DNA of 64,000 bases, from NCBI GenBank assembly GCA_963752935.1, contig CAVWAL010000023.1, forward strand, positions 682,001 through 746,000, read 5' to 3'. Numbering within the stretch: position 1 is the first letter of the stretch; each line of letters opens with the position of its first letter. The stretch is from RI-153 sp963752935. GTDB lineage: Bacteria > Chloroflexota > Anaerolineae > Caldilineales > Caldilineaceae. Shown here piece after piece: positions 16,789 to 25,716 of the stretch. The position numbers were made by a program, and so were the translations under genes. The notes beneath the pieces are model-generated. The model did no database searches and was not told the DNA's origin. It saw only the letters and a list, made by a program, of their open reading frames with translations.

Positions 16789-17319
16789 GGTTCTTTTCCT
16801 TTCTGCGTAAACAAATGAGATTTCACAAAAACAAGTGCGTGGGATGCAGAAAATTCTGCCGGTGTCGCTCAGAACATATCCATCGATGCGGCGGTGGACT
16901 ACTTCAAACGGAGTGGAATAATCCTCGGGATGCTGAGGTCACTGAAGAATTTCGCATACATCTTTTTCAAGAGTAGCGGTGCAGGTGGCCTGCCACCATG
17001 TACAACGATATATGCGGGAAATACAGGCTGGGTTACCAATCTGTCGATTTTTAACTGGTTTTCGAGGGTGTAATTCAAGTTGGGGGCAAGTCGTAGGGGT
17101 TTGGGTGGGGCGGGGAACCGACGTCGCTCTGTGCGCCTCCTACCGGCGAAACTACCTGCCGCCCCACCCAAACCCGTACCTCTGTTGGGAGCCTTGGCGC
17201 ACTTACCCGCCCGGTTCATTCTGTTGGGTTTGCCAGGTTCAGGCGGCAGTGAGAATCTCTGAGCAGTTGATGACAGAGACCCCACCCACCGGCTGACACG
17301 TGATGGTATAGGTTTTCTC
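16789..17319. other. Gene-free gap with one long hairpin
   Basis: No frame in these 531 bases has a plausible ribosome site plus a recognisable protein. The stretch holds the leader of the SurA/PQQ gene and the long inverted repeat at 17093-17179; nothing else was identified. Confidence 0.6.
17093..17179. repeat. GTAGGGG-type long hairpin
   Basis: The arms 17093-17113 and 17159-17179 are reverse complements over 21 bases with one mismatch; the left arm begins GTAGGGGTTTGGGTGGGG. The loop is 45 bases. It resembles the other GTAGGGG hairpins in the window but has its own stem sequence. It lies downstream of the universal stress gene with no T run, so it is taken as a dispersed repeat. Confidence 0.55.
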
Positions 17320-17985
17320 TTACTTCGGCGCGCGCAACAACAGCAAGGGGCAGGGTGCGCTGTGCAATACCTTTTCGGCCACGCTGCCATACACCCAGCG
17401 GCTGACGCCGGATCGCCCGTGGGTGCTCATGACGATGAGGTCGACGTCGTTCACTTCTGCGCTATCAAGGATCACATCGGCCGGCGCACCGTGGATAACC
17501 AGTGTCTGCTCGACGTGATTCGTATTTTTCATGGCTTCGGCGATGTCCTGCATATAGAGGCCGGCCGGTTCACCTTCCACCGTTTGGACGGATGAGGGCA
17601 TAGGCGCAGATGGATCGGTCATAGCGGCGTCGGCCCCTATCACAGCCTGTGGCTCCACAGCACGCACCAGGATCAGGGCAGCATCCCGTGCGCGCGCCAA
17701 CGCCCCGGCGACACCGAGTGATAGTTCTGCCAGCCGCGAACCGTCCAGCGGCACCAGGATCCGGCGCAGCGTTATCGTTCGATCCCGGCTGTGTTCGCTG
17801 GGGTGGACGAGAAAAACGGGCTTGTCGGTCGCACTCAGCACACGGCTGGCGACACTGCCTATTAACCAACGCGGCAGCCCTGCCCGCCCGTGAGTACTCA
17901 TCGCGATCAAATTGACACCTTCCACATCAGCCACACGACAGATCTCCGAGGCGACATCTGTGCCGTGGGCGATACGGCTGTGCAC
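17320..17985 (-). CDS. Universal stress protein, C-terminal piece of a frameshifted tandem UspA
   Basis: Holds the end of a first UspA domain (EGVNLIAMSTHGRAGLPRWL, the G-x2-G-x9-G(S/T) nucleotide-loop region) and a complete second UspA domain starting RRILVPLDGSRLAEL and ending DLIVMSTHGRSGVSRWVYGS. The likely original gene spans 17320-18235. The upstream half is in another frame at 17927-18235, and one CG unit added to the (CG)4 run at 17994-18001 restores a continuous reading ...ELRARGYQVHSRIAHG. The nominal GTG start here is therefore internal. UspA tandems bind ATP and support stress survival in the cytoplasm. Confidence 0.75.
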   Translation of the reverse strand: MHSRIAHGTDVASEICRVADVEGVNLIAMSTHGRAGLPRWLIGSVASRVLSATDKPVFLVHPSEHSRDRTITLRRILVPLDGSRLAELSLGVAGALARARDAALILVRAVEPQAVIGADAAMTDPSAPMPSSVQTVEGEPAGLYMQDIAEAMKNTNHVEQTLVIHGAPADVILDSAEVNDVDLIVMSTHGRSGVSRWVYGSVAEKVLHSAPCPLLLLRAPK

Positions 17986-18235
17986 CTGATACCCGCGCGC
18001 GTAATTCCTGGGCTAGAGAGGCGTGATAGCTTTGCGCATATTGGTCCCACTCGGCAATCGGCTGGCCACTGATTGGCAACGGCCCTGGGGTAAGGTAAGG
18101 CCCGTAGCGTTCCTGTTCCAAGACTTGGAGCAGGATGATCTGGCTCTGCTCCTTGTCATCGACCTGCGATAGATAGGCTAAAACACCCTCTGAAAAGGGC
18201 GAACCATCGATCGGAACCAGAATTTTATGATACAT
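17927..18235 (-). CDS. Universal stress protein, N-terminal piece of a frameshifted tandem UspA
   Basis: Begins MYHKILVPIDGSPFSEG, the first beta strand and Asp of a UspA fold, and continues through SQIILLQVLEQ up to HASLAQELRARV near 18000. It then shifts out of frame and ends in an unrelated tail. The start at 18235 follows GGGAG. The break lies in a short (CG)n run; see the adjoining C-terminal piece. Either a 2-base contraction has inactivated the gene or the run was miscounted. Confidence 0.7.
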   Translation of the reverse strand: MYHKILVPIDGSPFSEGVLAYLSQVDDKEQSQIILLQVLEQERYGPYLTPGPLPISGQPIAEWDQYAQSYHASLAQELRARVSGAQPYRPRHRCRLGDLSCG

Positions 18236-18534
18236 ACCTGTCTCCCAAAGAAGATCGTACGACGGTGATGGAGCACAGTGAATCCCGGCGGAAATATGCG
18301 GAAATATATTGACACGCTCAACCCGTGGTATTTGCGCCGCCATGTAATGGTTTATTGTAACTTGCATTTTCGTAAATGCCGTTAGAGGATCGGGCAGAAA
18401 GAGTCCTAACCAAATGACCAGGAGTATTTCTGTCGTTCGCGCTGAAAATAGATACCAGTTGATCTGTGCAGGAAACTGCTCCTGGTGATCGCAAACCAAT
18501 ACCTAAACCTGGCTATCCCAAATAAGGAGAAACC
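18236..18534. other. Divergent promoter region
   Basis: This 299-base gap separates the universal stress gene (minus) from the molybdenum hydroxylase operon (plus), so promoters for both must lie here. No named operator was recognised. AAGGAGAAACC just before 18535 is the ribosome site of the downstream gene. Confidence 0.45.
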
Positions 18535-19002
18535 ATGCCCGATTCAGTCAGCTTGCGCGTTAACGGAAAGTTGTATGCGCTGGAAGTAGACCCCGACACG
18601 CCGTTGCTCTATGTGCTGCGCAATGATCTTGGGTTGAAGGCGGCCAAGTTCGCCTGTGGACTGGAACAGTGCGGAGCCTGTAAGGTGTTGGTAGACGGTC
18701 GGGGAATGCCTTCGTGTCATAAGCCGGTTTCGTTTTTCGTGGGTAAAGAGATTATCACCCTGGAGGGGCTGGACGAAGCGCTGCTGCATCCGATAGAGCA
18801 GGCGTTTATCGACATGCAGGCAGCGCAGTGTGGCTACTGCACGGCCGGTTTTGTGATGGGGACCGTGAGCCTGCTAAAGCAAAATCCTGCACCAACCGAT
18901 GCCGAAATTCGCACTGCACTGGGGCGTCATCTCTGTCGCTGCGGCACCTATGATCGCATCTTACGTGCTGTGCGCCGCGCCGCCAAGGAGGCCTCGAAAT
19001 GA
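18535..19002 (+). CDS. (2Fe-2S) subunit of a xanthine-dehydrogenase-family molybdenum hydroxylase
   Basis: A 155-residue small subunit with two 2Fe-2S clusters. The first is held by CGLEQCGACKVLVDG plus a later Cys in MPSCHKP; the second by CGYCTAGF and RHLCRCGTY. Length and motif order are those of isoquinoline 1-oxidoreductase alpha (IorA) and aldehyde oxidase small subunits, which pass electrons from the molybdenum centre. AAGGAG precedes the start. Its stop overlaps the next start as ATGA at 18999-19002, so the two subunits are translationally coupled. No FAD subunit is present, as in the IorAB type. Confidence 0.93.
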   Translation: MPDSVSLRVNGKLYALEVDPDTPLLYVLRNDLGLKAAKFACGLEQCGACKVLVDGRGMPSCHKPVSFFVGKEIITLEGLDEALLHPIEQAFIDMQAAQCGYCTAGFVMGTVSLLKQNPAPTDAEIRTALGRHLCRCGTYDRILRAVRRAAKEASK

Positions 19003-21131
19003 GACAGTCCACACTTCCTGACGCTCTGCAACGGACACCGGATCTCGATCGCTGGCTGCACATCGAAGATGATGGCACGATCACGATCTTTACGGGCAAG
19101 GTGGAGATCGGCCAGGGAATTCGCACCACCGTCGCCCAAATCGCCGCCGAAGAGTTAGACGTTGCCCCCGAACGGATCCGTGTCGTGCTGGCCGATACGG
19201 CGCGCACTCCCGACGAGGGCTATACCGCGGGCAGCAACTCGACGCAGGGCAGCGGTGGCGCACTTCGGCAAGTGGCCGCCGAAGTGCGGGCCCTCCTGCT
19301 CGATATGGCGGCGGCGCAACTCGGCGCCCCCGCCCACCGCCTGCGCATAGACGATGGGCTAATCATCGATCCTGTCTCCGAGGAACAGATCAGCTATTGG
19401 GCGCTGCATGGCGGCAAATTGTTTCATCGCCAGGCCACGGGGAACGTAGCGCCCAAACCCGCGGACGTGTACACGCTGGTGGGCAATTCAATGCAGCGCA
19501 TTGACATTCCCGCCAAGGTAAGGGGCCAACATGCCTTCGTCGCCGATATGGAACTGCCCGGCATGGTCTATGGACGCGTGGTGCGGCCTCCCACAAATAC
19601 GGCTACGCTTGTTGACGTGGAGACGCGCGGCGCGGCCCAACTGCCCGGCGTTTTGGCGGTGGTGCGCGATGGCAGCTTTCTGGGCGTGGTGGCGCAGCGC
19701 GAGGAACAGGCCGTCGCTGCGGCCAACTATTTGCGCACTGCGTCCACCTGGCAAGCAGAAGCCACCTTACCCGACGACAGCACGATCTTCGATCGGCTGC
19801 GCCAGGGCGCGACCGAATCCTTCCTGGTGGTGGATGGCGCACCTACCGCCGACCCCATCCCGCCGGTGACGCCACCGGCAAACGCTACACAGACTCTGGA
19901 AGCCACTTACTATCGCCCCTTCACCATGCACGGGGCGTTAGGACCCTCCGCCGCCCTGGCCGAGGTGGTGGGCGATCAACTGACGGTATGGACGCACAGC
20001 CAGGGTGTCTATCCGCTGCGCGGCGCGTTGGCTCAGGTGCTGGGCAAGGACGAGGCAACGATCCGGCTGATCCATGTGGAAGGGCCGGGCTGTTACGGAC
20101 ACAACGGCGCCGACGACGTTGTACTCGACGCTGCGCTGCTGGCCGGCGCCGTGCCAAACCGTCCTGTCCTGGTGCAGTGGTCGCGTGAAGACGAACATCG
20201 CTGGGAGCCTTTCGGCCCAGCCATGCGCATGTCGCTCTCTGCCAGCCTCGACGCCGAGGGCAATGTCGTCGACTGGAACCACGATGTGTGGAGTTACACA
20301 CATTCTGGTCGTCCTCGTCCACGTGAGGATGGATCGACGTTGCTGGCGGCGCAGCATCTGGCGCGTCCACTGCCCGCTCCGCCCGCACGCCCCGGCAAAG
20401 GAACGCACACTGGCAGCCATCGCAACGCCGATCCGCTCTACAACTTCGGATCGCGGCGCATCGTCAAACATTTTGTACCCGATAGCCCGCTGCGCACCTC
20501 GTCGCTGCGCAGTTTGGGGGCGTTTGCCAACATTTTCGCCATCGAGTCGTTTATGGATGAATTGGCCGAGGCAGCGGGCATCGATCCGGTCAGTTTTCGC
20601 CTGCGTCATCTGGCCGATCCCCGCGGGCGCGCCGTCATCGAGGCCGTTGTACAGGCGGCCAATTGGCCGCGCAGGCATAACACGGGGCACGGGCAGGGTA
20701 TTGCCTTCGCTCAATATAAGAACGAGAAGGCCTATGCCGCGGTGGTGGCCGATGTGAACGTCGATCTGGGTGAGGGCACCATTCACGTGGAACAGCTCAC
20801 GATTGCCGCCGACGCCGGCCTGATCATCAATCCCGACGGATTGCGCAATCAGTTGGAGGGCGGTGCGGTGCAGGCCGCCAGTTGGGCGCTGAAAGAGGCT
20901 GTGCGTTTCGATAGCAGTGGATTTATCAGTTTTGACTGGGAGCACTACCCTAGCCTGCATATGACCGAATCCCCGCGTATTCAGATCGAACTGATTAACC
21001 GGCCCGATCGGCCGCCATTGGGTGCGGGGGAAGCGACGACCGGCCCGACGCCGGCGGCAATTGCCAACGCCGTCTATGCCGCAGTCGGCATCCGTCTGCG
21101 GCATTTGCCGTTGCGGATCGGCGGTCGCTAA
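18999..21131 (+). CDS. Molybdopterin-binding large subunit of a xanthine-dehydrogenase-family hydroxylase
   Basis: 710 residues, close to the length of isoquinoline 1-oxidoreductase beta-type subunits. Segments seen include IFTGKVEIGQGIRTTVAQIAAEEL, the GSNSTQGSGGALRQVAAEVR stretch, RPFTMHGALGPSAALAEV (substrate channel and Mo-pterin contacts), SLRSLGAFANIFAIESFMDEL and the C-terminal GAGEATTGPTPAAIANAVYAA with the Glu expected to be catalytic in GAGE. It hydroxylates an aldehyde or N-heterocycle using water, with electrons leaving through the 2Fe-2S partner. No twin-arginine signal is visible, so a cytoplasmic site is likely. The electron acceptor and substrate are unknown. Confidence 0.9.
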   Translation: MRQSTLPDALQRTPDLDRWLHIEDDGTITIFTGKVEIGQGIRTTVAQIAAEELDVAPERIRVVLADTARTPDEGYTAGSNSTQGSGGALRQVAAEVRALLLDMAAAQLGAPAHRLRIDDGLIIDPVSEEQISYWALHGGKLFHRQATGNVAPKPADVYTLVGNSMQRIDIPAKVRGQHAFVADMELPGMVYGRVVRPPTNTATLVDVETRGAAQLPGVLAVVRDGSFLGVVAQREEQAVAAANYLRTASTWQAEATLPDDSTIFDRLRQGATESFLVVDGAPTADPIPPVTPPANATQTLEATYYRPFTMHGALGPSAALAEVVGDQLTVWTHSQGVYPLRGALAQVLGKDEATIRLIHVEGPGCYGHNGADDVVLDAALLAGAVPNRPVLVQWSREDEHRWEPFGPAMRMSLSASLDAEGNVVDWNHDVWSYTHSGRPRPREDGSTLLAAQHLARPLPAPPARPGKGTHTGSHRNADPLYNFGSRRIVKHFVPDSPLRTSSLRSLGAFANIFAIESFMDELAEAAGIDPVSFRLRHLADPRGRAVIEAVVQAANWPRRHNTGHGQGIAFAQYKNEKAYAAVVADVNVDLGEGTIHVEQLTIAADAGLIINPDGLRNQLEGGAVQAASWALKEAVRFDSSGFISFDWEHYPSLHMTESPRIQIELINRPDRPPLGAGEATTGPTPAAIANAVYAAVGIRLRHLPLRIGGR

Positions 21132-21264
21132 CGGGCGCAGCAGGACGAGGGGCAGGTATTTGGGGTATAGCATCACTAATATGGCGGTACTCTCTACCAG
21201 TGGTACAGAGTGCCGGCATATTTCTGCCATGGCGTTTACGCCACGATGGTCTAGCGTTTATGTG

Positions 21265-23040
21265 TTACGGCGTGGCTCGAAACACGAAGGGCATATAGAT
21301 CTCTTGCTGCACGACTTCGCGCTCTACGGCACCGGTGTCACAGGTTGCCCCTTGTGGCCGCGCCACACTCCGTTGATCGACGTCGATGATTTGCCCGCAC
21401 TGATTAACATCCAGGGGGATACGATCCAGCGCCGGGCTGTCGGCGGTGGGTGCATGGCTGGGCGTCAGGCCACCATTCACTTGCAAGGGCCCTAATTGGG
21501 GATCGGCATTATTGAGATCCTGTGTAGCATCAAAGCCGCAGGTGGCTGCGCTTTCCAGGTTGTAACCCAATGAATTGATGGAACCGGCGCTGTTCACACA
21601 GTTGTCGCCCATAACTGCCCCAGCTACAATCGTACTGCCAATGGCAATTGATCCCTCGTCGTTAAAGAGATTTCCTCCTTCACCATTGGCTTGATTCTGA
21701 TAAAAGGTGACATTGCGGATCGTAGCGGCACCCCCGACATAAAGTCCGCCGCCGTTGTCGATAGCCGTGTTGGCGCTGAATGTGTCGTTGGTGAGGTTTA
21801 ACGTCCCCCCAAAATGGTGGATCCCACCACCGGCGCGTGCCGTATTGTGATCGATTGTGGCGGCAACGACGCTCAAAATTCCATTGTTGAAAACTCCACC
21901 GCCCGAAGAAGACGCGGTGTTGTCGGTGATGCGCGACCGGGCAATCGTCATGGTGGCGCCTACCCCTTGATTGAATACGCCTGCGCCACTGACCGCGCTG
22001 TTGCTCATTATCGTAGACGCGCTCAGGGTGAAATGGGCAATGCTGGCGCCTTCATTATGAACGCCGCTGCCCAGGTTGCCTACGACATCCACGTGGTTTA
22101 ATGCTGCGGTGGAAAGTGCGCTGAAGACGCCGCCGTCCTCGTTATAGTTGACCACACCGCCCGTCATGGTGAGCGTGCCCTGCATCTGATTGCTCACGCC
22201 GTAGCCCATGACATTGCTAATAACCTGTGTGTTGCTGAGCGTCAACCGTCCACCGAGATCGGCAATACCACCACCCCAGTTCGAAGAGACGACAAGATCA
22301 TAAAGGGTCAACGTTCCTGTCACGCGGATGCCGCCACCCGCATCGCTCGCTTCGGCGCGGCCGTTGCGCACAAGCAGGCCGGTCATGGTCACCTGGGCGC
22401 CGGCGCGGATATCGAAGACGCGGTCGGTGTCGTTGCCATCAATAACGACAGAACCAGCCGCGCCGCCGTCGATGGTGAGGGGGCTGAGCAGATCGAGATC
22501 ACCGGTCAGCGCAAAATCTTCGGTGGCGCCGATTGTGGTGAGTGCAATGGTGACGGGCTGAGGTAACGTCGGCGCAAAGGTGATCAGATCGACGCCGCTG
22601 CCAGCAGCACAACCGTTGAACGGTGCGTCACTGTTGGCCGCCACCACTGCCTCGCGCAGCGAACAGAGACCATCCACGCCGATAATATCACTCGTCGTCG
22701 TCACCGTGATGGGCATGGACGGGGTGGTGAGGATAAGGGACAATTCGTCTTCATGGTTGACCAACCAATCGAAAGCGCTGCGAACGTCGAGCCGTCCATA
22801 GCCAAAATTCATGTCCGGCCCCGAAACGCCCAAGTCTACAGCGCCCGCAAGGAGTGCGCTTCGCTGGTGTTCCTCTGACAAGTGGGGGAATGCATCCAAC
22901 AGCAAAGCCAGAGCGCCGGTCAACATGCGGCGCAGCCAGCGAAGTGCCGGTTGGGTCGTAATATTGCCCGTAGCGCTCAGTTGTGAGGATCGATACGCCG
23001 GGTGCAGTAAGGTGGGGATAAATCGAGTTCGATGCGCCAC
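21265..23040 (-). CDS. C-terminal piece of a frameshifted subtilisin/beta-helix protein (CSLREA, choice-of-anchor Q)
   Basis: The real homology begins near 22917 with TGALALLLDAFPHLSEEHQ, the helix after the subtilisin active-site Ser. It continues into a CSLREA domain (LCSLREAVVAANSDAP), a long right-handed beta-helix with repeated N-x3-G-GG-V patterns, and a choice-of-anchor-Q style end (LGPLQVNGGLTPSHAPT...SPALDRIP). The chain closes with EIYMPFVFRATP, an exported-protein tail motif. The nominal start is an artefact of the frame. It joins the peptidase piece at 22977-24170 through two +1 shifts; the full span is 2906 bases, two more than a multiple of three, as those shifts predict. Confidence 0.75.
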   Translation of the reverse strand: MAHRTRFIPTLLHPAYRSSQLSATGNITTQPALRWLRRMLTGALALLLDAFPHLSEEHQRSALLAGAVDLGVSGPDMNFGYGRLDVRSAFDWLVNHEDELSLILTTPSMPITVTTTSDIIGVDGLCSLREAVVAANSDAPFNGCAAGSGVDLITFAPTLPQPVTIALTTIGATEDFALTGDLDLLSPLTIDGGAAGSVVIDGNDTDRVFDIRAGAQVTMTGLLVRNGRAEASDAGGGIRVTGTLTLYDLVVSSNWGGGIADLGGRLTLSNTQVISNVMGYGVSNQMQGTLTMTGGVVNYNEDGGVFSALSTAALNHVDVVGNLGSGVHNEGASIAHFTLSASTIMSNSAVSGAGVFNQGVGATMTIARSRITDNTASSSGGGVFNNGILSVVAATIDHNTARAGGGIHHFGGTLNLTNDTFSANTAIDNGGGLYVGGAATIRNVTFYQNQANGEGGNLFNDEGSIAIGSTIVAGAVMGDNCVNSAGSINSLGYNLESAATCGFDATQDLNNADPQLGPLQVNGGLTPSHAPTADSPALDRIPLDVNQCGQIIDVDQRSVARPQGATCDTGAVEREVVQQEIYMPFVFRATP

Positions 23041-24170
23041 AGGCCGACGGGCCCACGACTGCTTTCGCCGTAGATGCTCTCTTGTGTATTAATGGCGCCT
23101 ACGGCAAAGGCGGATGGGTTATTGGCCGGGCTAAGACTGGTAGACGGGTTAGGGCCAGCATTGCCCGCCGCGAAAACAGGCAAAATGTCGGCAGCGCGTA
23201 ATGCTTGTAGATCAGGTTCAAACATGAGATCGCAGCCGGGAACGGCAAAGGCCCACGAATTATTAACGACGTCGGGCGCGTCCGCTGTGGCAGGATCCCC
23301 GTCAGGATCGAGGATCCATTGATAGGCCAGGTGGATAGCAGTGGCAGTGGATCGTGCGCTATCGTTGAAGATGCGGGCGGCGATCCACTGTGCACCGGGC
23401 GCCAGACCAATATCAAATCCACTGGCATTTCCCGCCACCATCACGCCCATCGTCCATGTGCCATGACCAGTAAAGTCCACCGGCGTATCGGGATGTTGAT
23501 TATAGGGATCAAACCAACTGTTGCTGCCGCCCCGCCAGCGTACTTGCAGCTCAGGATGGGTTAGGTCGACCCCAGTGTCGAGGCTGGCAACCACGATTCC
23601 CTGGCCGGTGTACCCCATCTGCCACATCTCAGGCGCATGAATCAGTGAAAGGTTGCCCGAAGGCATTGGTTCCGTTGCCGCAGGCTCAACTGCAAGCAGA
23701 TCGATAGCATCGGGGGTGACAGTGCGCACGTCCACGCGAGCCGCAATTTCCTCGATGACGGCGGCATTGGCCGTCACCGACAGCCCGTTGAAGATCCAAA
23801 ATGGCACTATCATCTGGACTTCAGCGCCGGCGGCGCGCTCATCCAGAAACTCGCGCAGCGGCGTCTGTGACGCCGATGTCATCGTCTGCATGGCGCGCAG
23901 CCATCCGTCGGGTCCATTCAGGCTGCGTGATTGAGCGAGGCGTCGCGGAACAGGTTGATCGTTGAGTGTCACAATCACTGTAAAGAAAGTATCCGGGCTC
24001 GACGCCGCCAATGATTGGGCCAGCGCGGGCGCGATCTTGGCCGACAATGGGGCTTGCGGTCCATTCGGCCACGCCGCATACAGGGTAGGATTAGCCCCAA
24101 AGCCAAAAGCGAGTGCTACCGCAATCAGCGTCAACACTCGCCAAATCGATCTATAATTTGAGATAGTCAT
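22977..24170 (-). CDS. Subtilisin-like (S8) serine peptidase, N-terminal piece of a frameshifted gene
   Basis: A signal peptide (1-~32) is followed by an I9-like propeptide and the S8 catalytic domain with Asp in VVASLDTGVDLTHPEL, His in DFTGHGTWTMGVMVAG and the oxyanion Asn in VFAAGNAGPNPS. The frame leaves the family after GESSRGP at about 23050. The next stretch (SACGASNSIYPHLTAPG...GTSLAAPHV, containing the catalytic Ser) is in a second frame up to about 22918, and the rest is in a third. Both breaks are single extra bases, the first in a CCC run on the coding strand. Secreted endopeptidase; the last gene of the secreted-protein block. Confidence 0.8.
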   Translation of the reverse strand: MTISNYRSIWRVLTLIAVALAFGFGANPTLYAAWPNGPQAPLSAKIAPALAQSLAASSPDTFFTVIVTLNDQPVPRRLAQSRSLNGPDGWLRAMQTMTSASQTPLREFLDERAAGAEVQMIVPFWIFNGLSVTANAAVIEEIAARVDVRTVTPDAIDLLAVEPAATEPMPSGNLSLIHAPEMWQMGYTGQGIVVASLDTGVDLTHPELQVRWRGGSNSWFDPYNQHPDTPVDFTGHGTWTMGVMVAGNASGFDIGLAPGAQWIAARIFNDSARSTATAIHLAYQWILDPDGDPATADAPDVVNNSWAFAVPGCDLMFEPDLQALRAADILPVFAAGNAGPNPSTSLSPANNPSAFAVGAINTQESIYGESSRGPVGLWRIELDLSPPYCTRRIDPHN

Positions 24171-24185
24171 CCGGTTGTGTCCATT

Positions 24186-25109
24186 CTACTGCACTATCAC
24201 CGGCTCTAATTTATTGCGTCCGAACATCAGAGAGACGGGGGTTCCGCTTTCGACAATTGACGCGCTGTTGGGGAAGAAGAGCGCATAAATGCGCCCCTCG
24301 ATCGGCGTACTCGCGTGGCGAGAATGTTCAGGCGCGTAGATCTTGATCTGTTCATCGCCGATCAGTAGATAGGGCATTTTATCATGATCTTCGAAAATTT
24401 TCGCGGCTTTTTCAGCGTCAACGATTTTTAGGCGCACGTCGACAACACTGCCCAGCATCGTCGTATTGATACGCGTGACAAAGAGACCGTGCTGTGCGCC
24501 TAGATCGAACTGGGTAATGTCTTCGGTTCCCGAAAGCCAGATGGCCGAGACAACACCAATGACGATGAGGGCGATAATGGTGGCCGAAGGCATAAAGTAA
24601 CGATGCCAGAACGGGTGGCGAACGGCGGATGCAGTGCTGTCCTCAGCGTCGTCTCTGGATTGACGATCCAGACGTAGCATGTTGAAGATCCATCGTTGAA
24701 TGGACACCGTTCCTCTCGAACGCTGCGGCCAGATCGTGAAACTCAAGAGAATGAAGAAACCTTCTGTCGCCAGGGAGAGAACGCCGATTGGCTCCAGCCA
24801 CGGTTCGATCGGGTGACCGGGCAAGCCGGCGGTGCGACTCACCACATACGCCACAATGGATCCGGCGGCGGCGACGATACCAACAAGCCACCCCCATCCT
24901 TCACGGCGAGCGATGCCCACCGTCGCCACAAGAGAAATGATGAAGTTGACCACAAAGAGCACGCCAATGTACTCTACGTGATCGTATTCCTCGGGTGCGT
25001 AGACAAGGTGGATCAACCCCACACTGAGAATCAGCCCGATACCCAGCAGATCGAGGGTGTTGAAGTGGACGGCACGATTGACTTTTGAAGATGGGGCTGA
25101 TGCAGCCAT
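24186..25109 (-). CDS. Membrane protein with an extracytoplasmic C-terminal domain shared with the next lipoprotein
   Basis: About 307 residues. Hydrophobic segments lie near 20-37, 50-68, 75-95 and 107-128, with a fifth at ~185-205, then a soluble C-terminal domain of ~100 residues containing DVRLKIVDAEKAAKIF and MFGRNKLEPVIVQ. That domain is clearly related to the lipoprotein encoded just upstream (DLRVKIVDGEKAATLL, VFGSVALEPITVQ). The start at 25109 follows GAGGAG. The stop is 15 bases before the subtilisin start, so the genes are probably co-transcribed. I do not recognise a named family; a role in the extracytoplasmic function of this block is inferred. Confidence 0.7.
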   Translation of the reverse strand: MAASAPSSKVNRAVHFNTLDLLGIGLILSVGLIHLVYAPEEYDHVEYIGVLFVVNFIISLVATVGIARREGWGWLVGIVAAAGSIVAYVVSRTAGLPGHPIEPWLEPIGVLSLATEGFFILLSFTIWPQRSRGTVSIQRWIFNMLRLDRQSRDDAEDSTASAVRHPFWHRYFMPSATIIALIVIGVVSAIWLSGTEDITQFDLGAQHGLFVTRINTTMLGSVVDVRLKIVDAEKAAKIFEDHDKMPYLLIGDEQIKIYAPEHSRHASTPIEGRIYALFFPNSASIVESGTPVSLMFGRNKLEPVIVQ

Positions 25110-25152
25110 GGTGATGAACTCCTCAGACTCAATAGGTTTACGCCGTCGTATG

Positions 25153-25653
25153 CTACTGCACTGTGATTGGTTCGAGTGCCACAGAACCAAAGACAACGGT
25201 GATCAGATCTCCCGGTTTCACAGTGCCGCCGGGATTGGAAAACATAATAAAGAGATTGGCGTCGGTTTTGATCGCAGCATCCACGGGTGGATCGGTTCCC
25301 GGCAACAAGATGGTGCCGTCCTCGATTTGCAGAACCGGATAATCGCTTGGTTCTTGCAGCAAGGTGGCAGCCTTCTCACCGTCTACAATCTTGACACGCA
25401 GATCGATCAGGCCGCCGGCCGCGGTGACTGCAATCAGAAAGACACGTAGACCGTACTCTTCTTCGAGCGTTTGCGCCGAGATCACTTGTGGCGCAGGCGT
25501 CGGCGTGAGGGTCGGCGCGGCACAGGCTGTCAACAGCATTACCGCCGGCATAAGCAGCGATAAAGTTTGTTTCCAGATTGTGGCGCCAAGCCACGACGCC
25601 CTTATGGCTATCCCGGCATGTTTGGCGTGCATCTCAGAATTCATTCTTTCCAT
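25153..25653 (-). CDS. Lipoprotein related to the adjacent membrane protein's C-terminal domain
   Basis: A 166-residue lipoprotein. A hydrophobic stretch ends in the lipobox LTAC near residue 44, followed by a Pro/Thr spacer (APTLTPTPAP). The folded part contains GLRVFLIAVTAAGGLIDLRV, KIVDGEKAATLL and a C-terminal VVFGSVALEPITVQ. Every one of these blocks has a counterpart in the membrane protein encoded 43 bases downstream, so the two look like products of a domain duplication. Several in-frame ATGs make the start uncertain (25653 or a few codons later). Surface location is inferred. Function unknown. Confidence 0.7.
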   Translation of the reverse strand: MERMNSEMHAKHAGIAIRASWLGATIWKQTLSLLMPAVMLLTACAAPTLTPTPAPQVISAQTLEEEYGLRVFLIAVTAAGGLIDLRVKIVDGEKAATLLQEPSDYPVLQIEDGTILLPGTDPPVDAAIKTDANLFIMFSNPGGTVKPGDLITVVFGSVALEPITVQ

Positions 25654-25716
25654 TGATTCAGCCGTAGCTTCTGGTCTGGCGTACCGTTATGGTACGCCAG
25701 ACCAGAAGAGTCTACA

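Noticed and set aside
19938..21230. A 430-codon minus-strand open frame
   Set aside because: Antisense to the molybdenum hydroxylase large subunit, which is clearly the coding strand.
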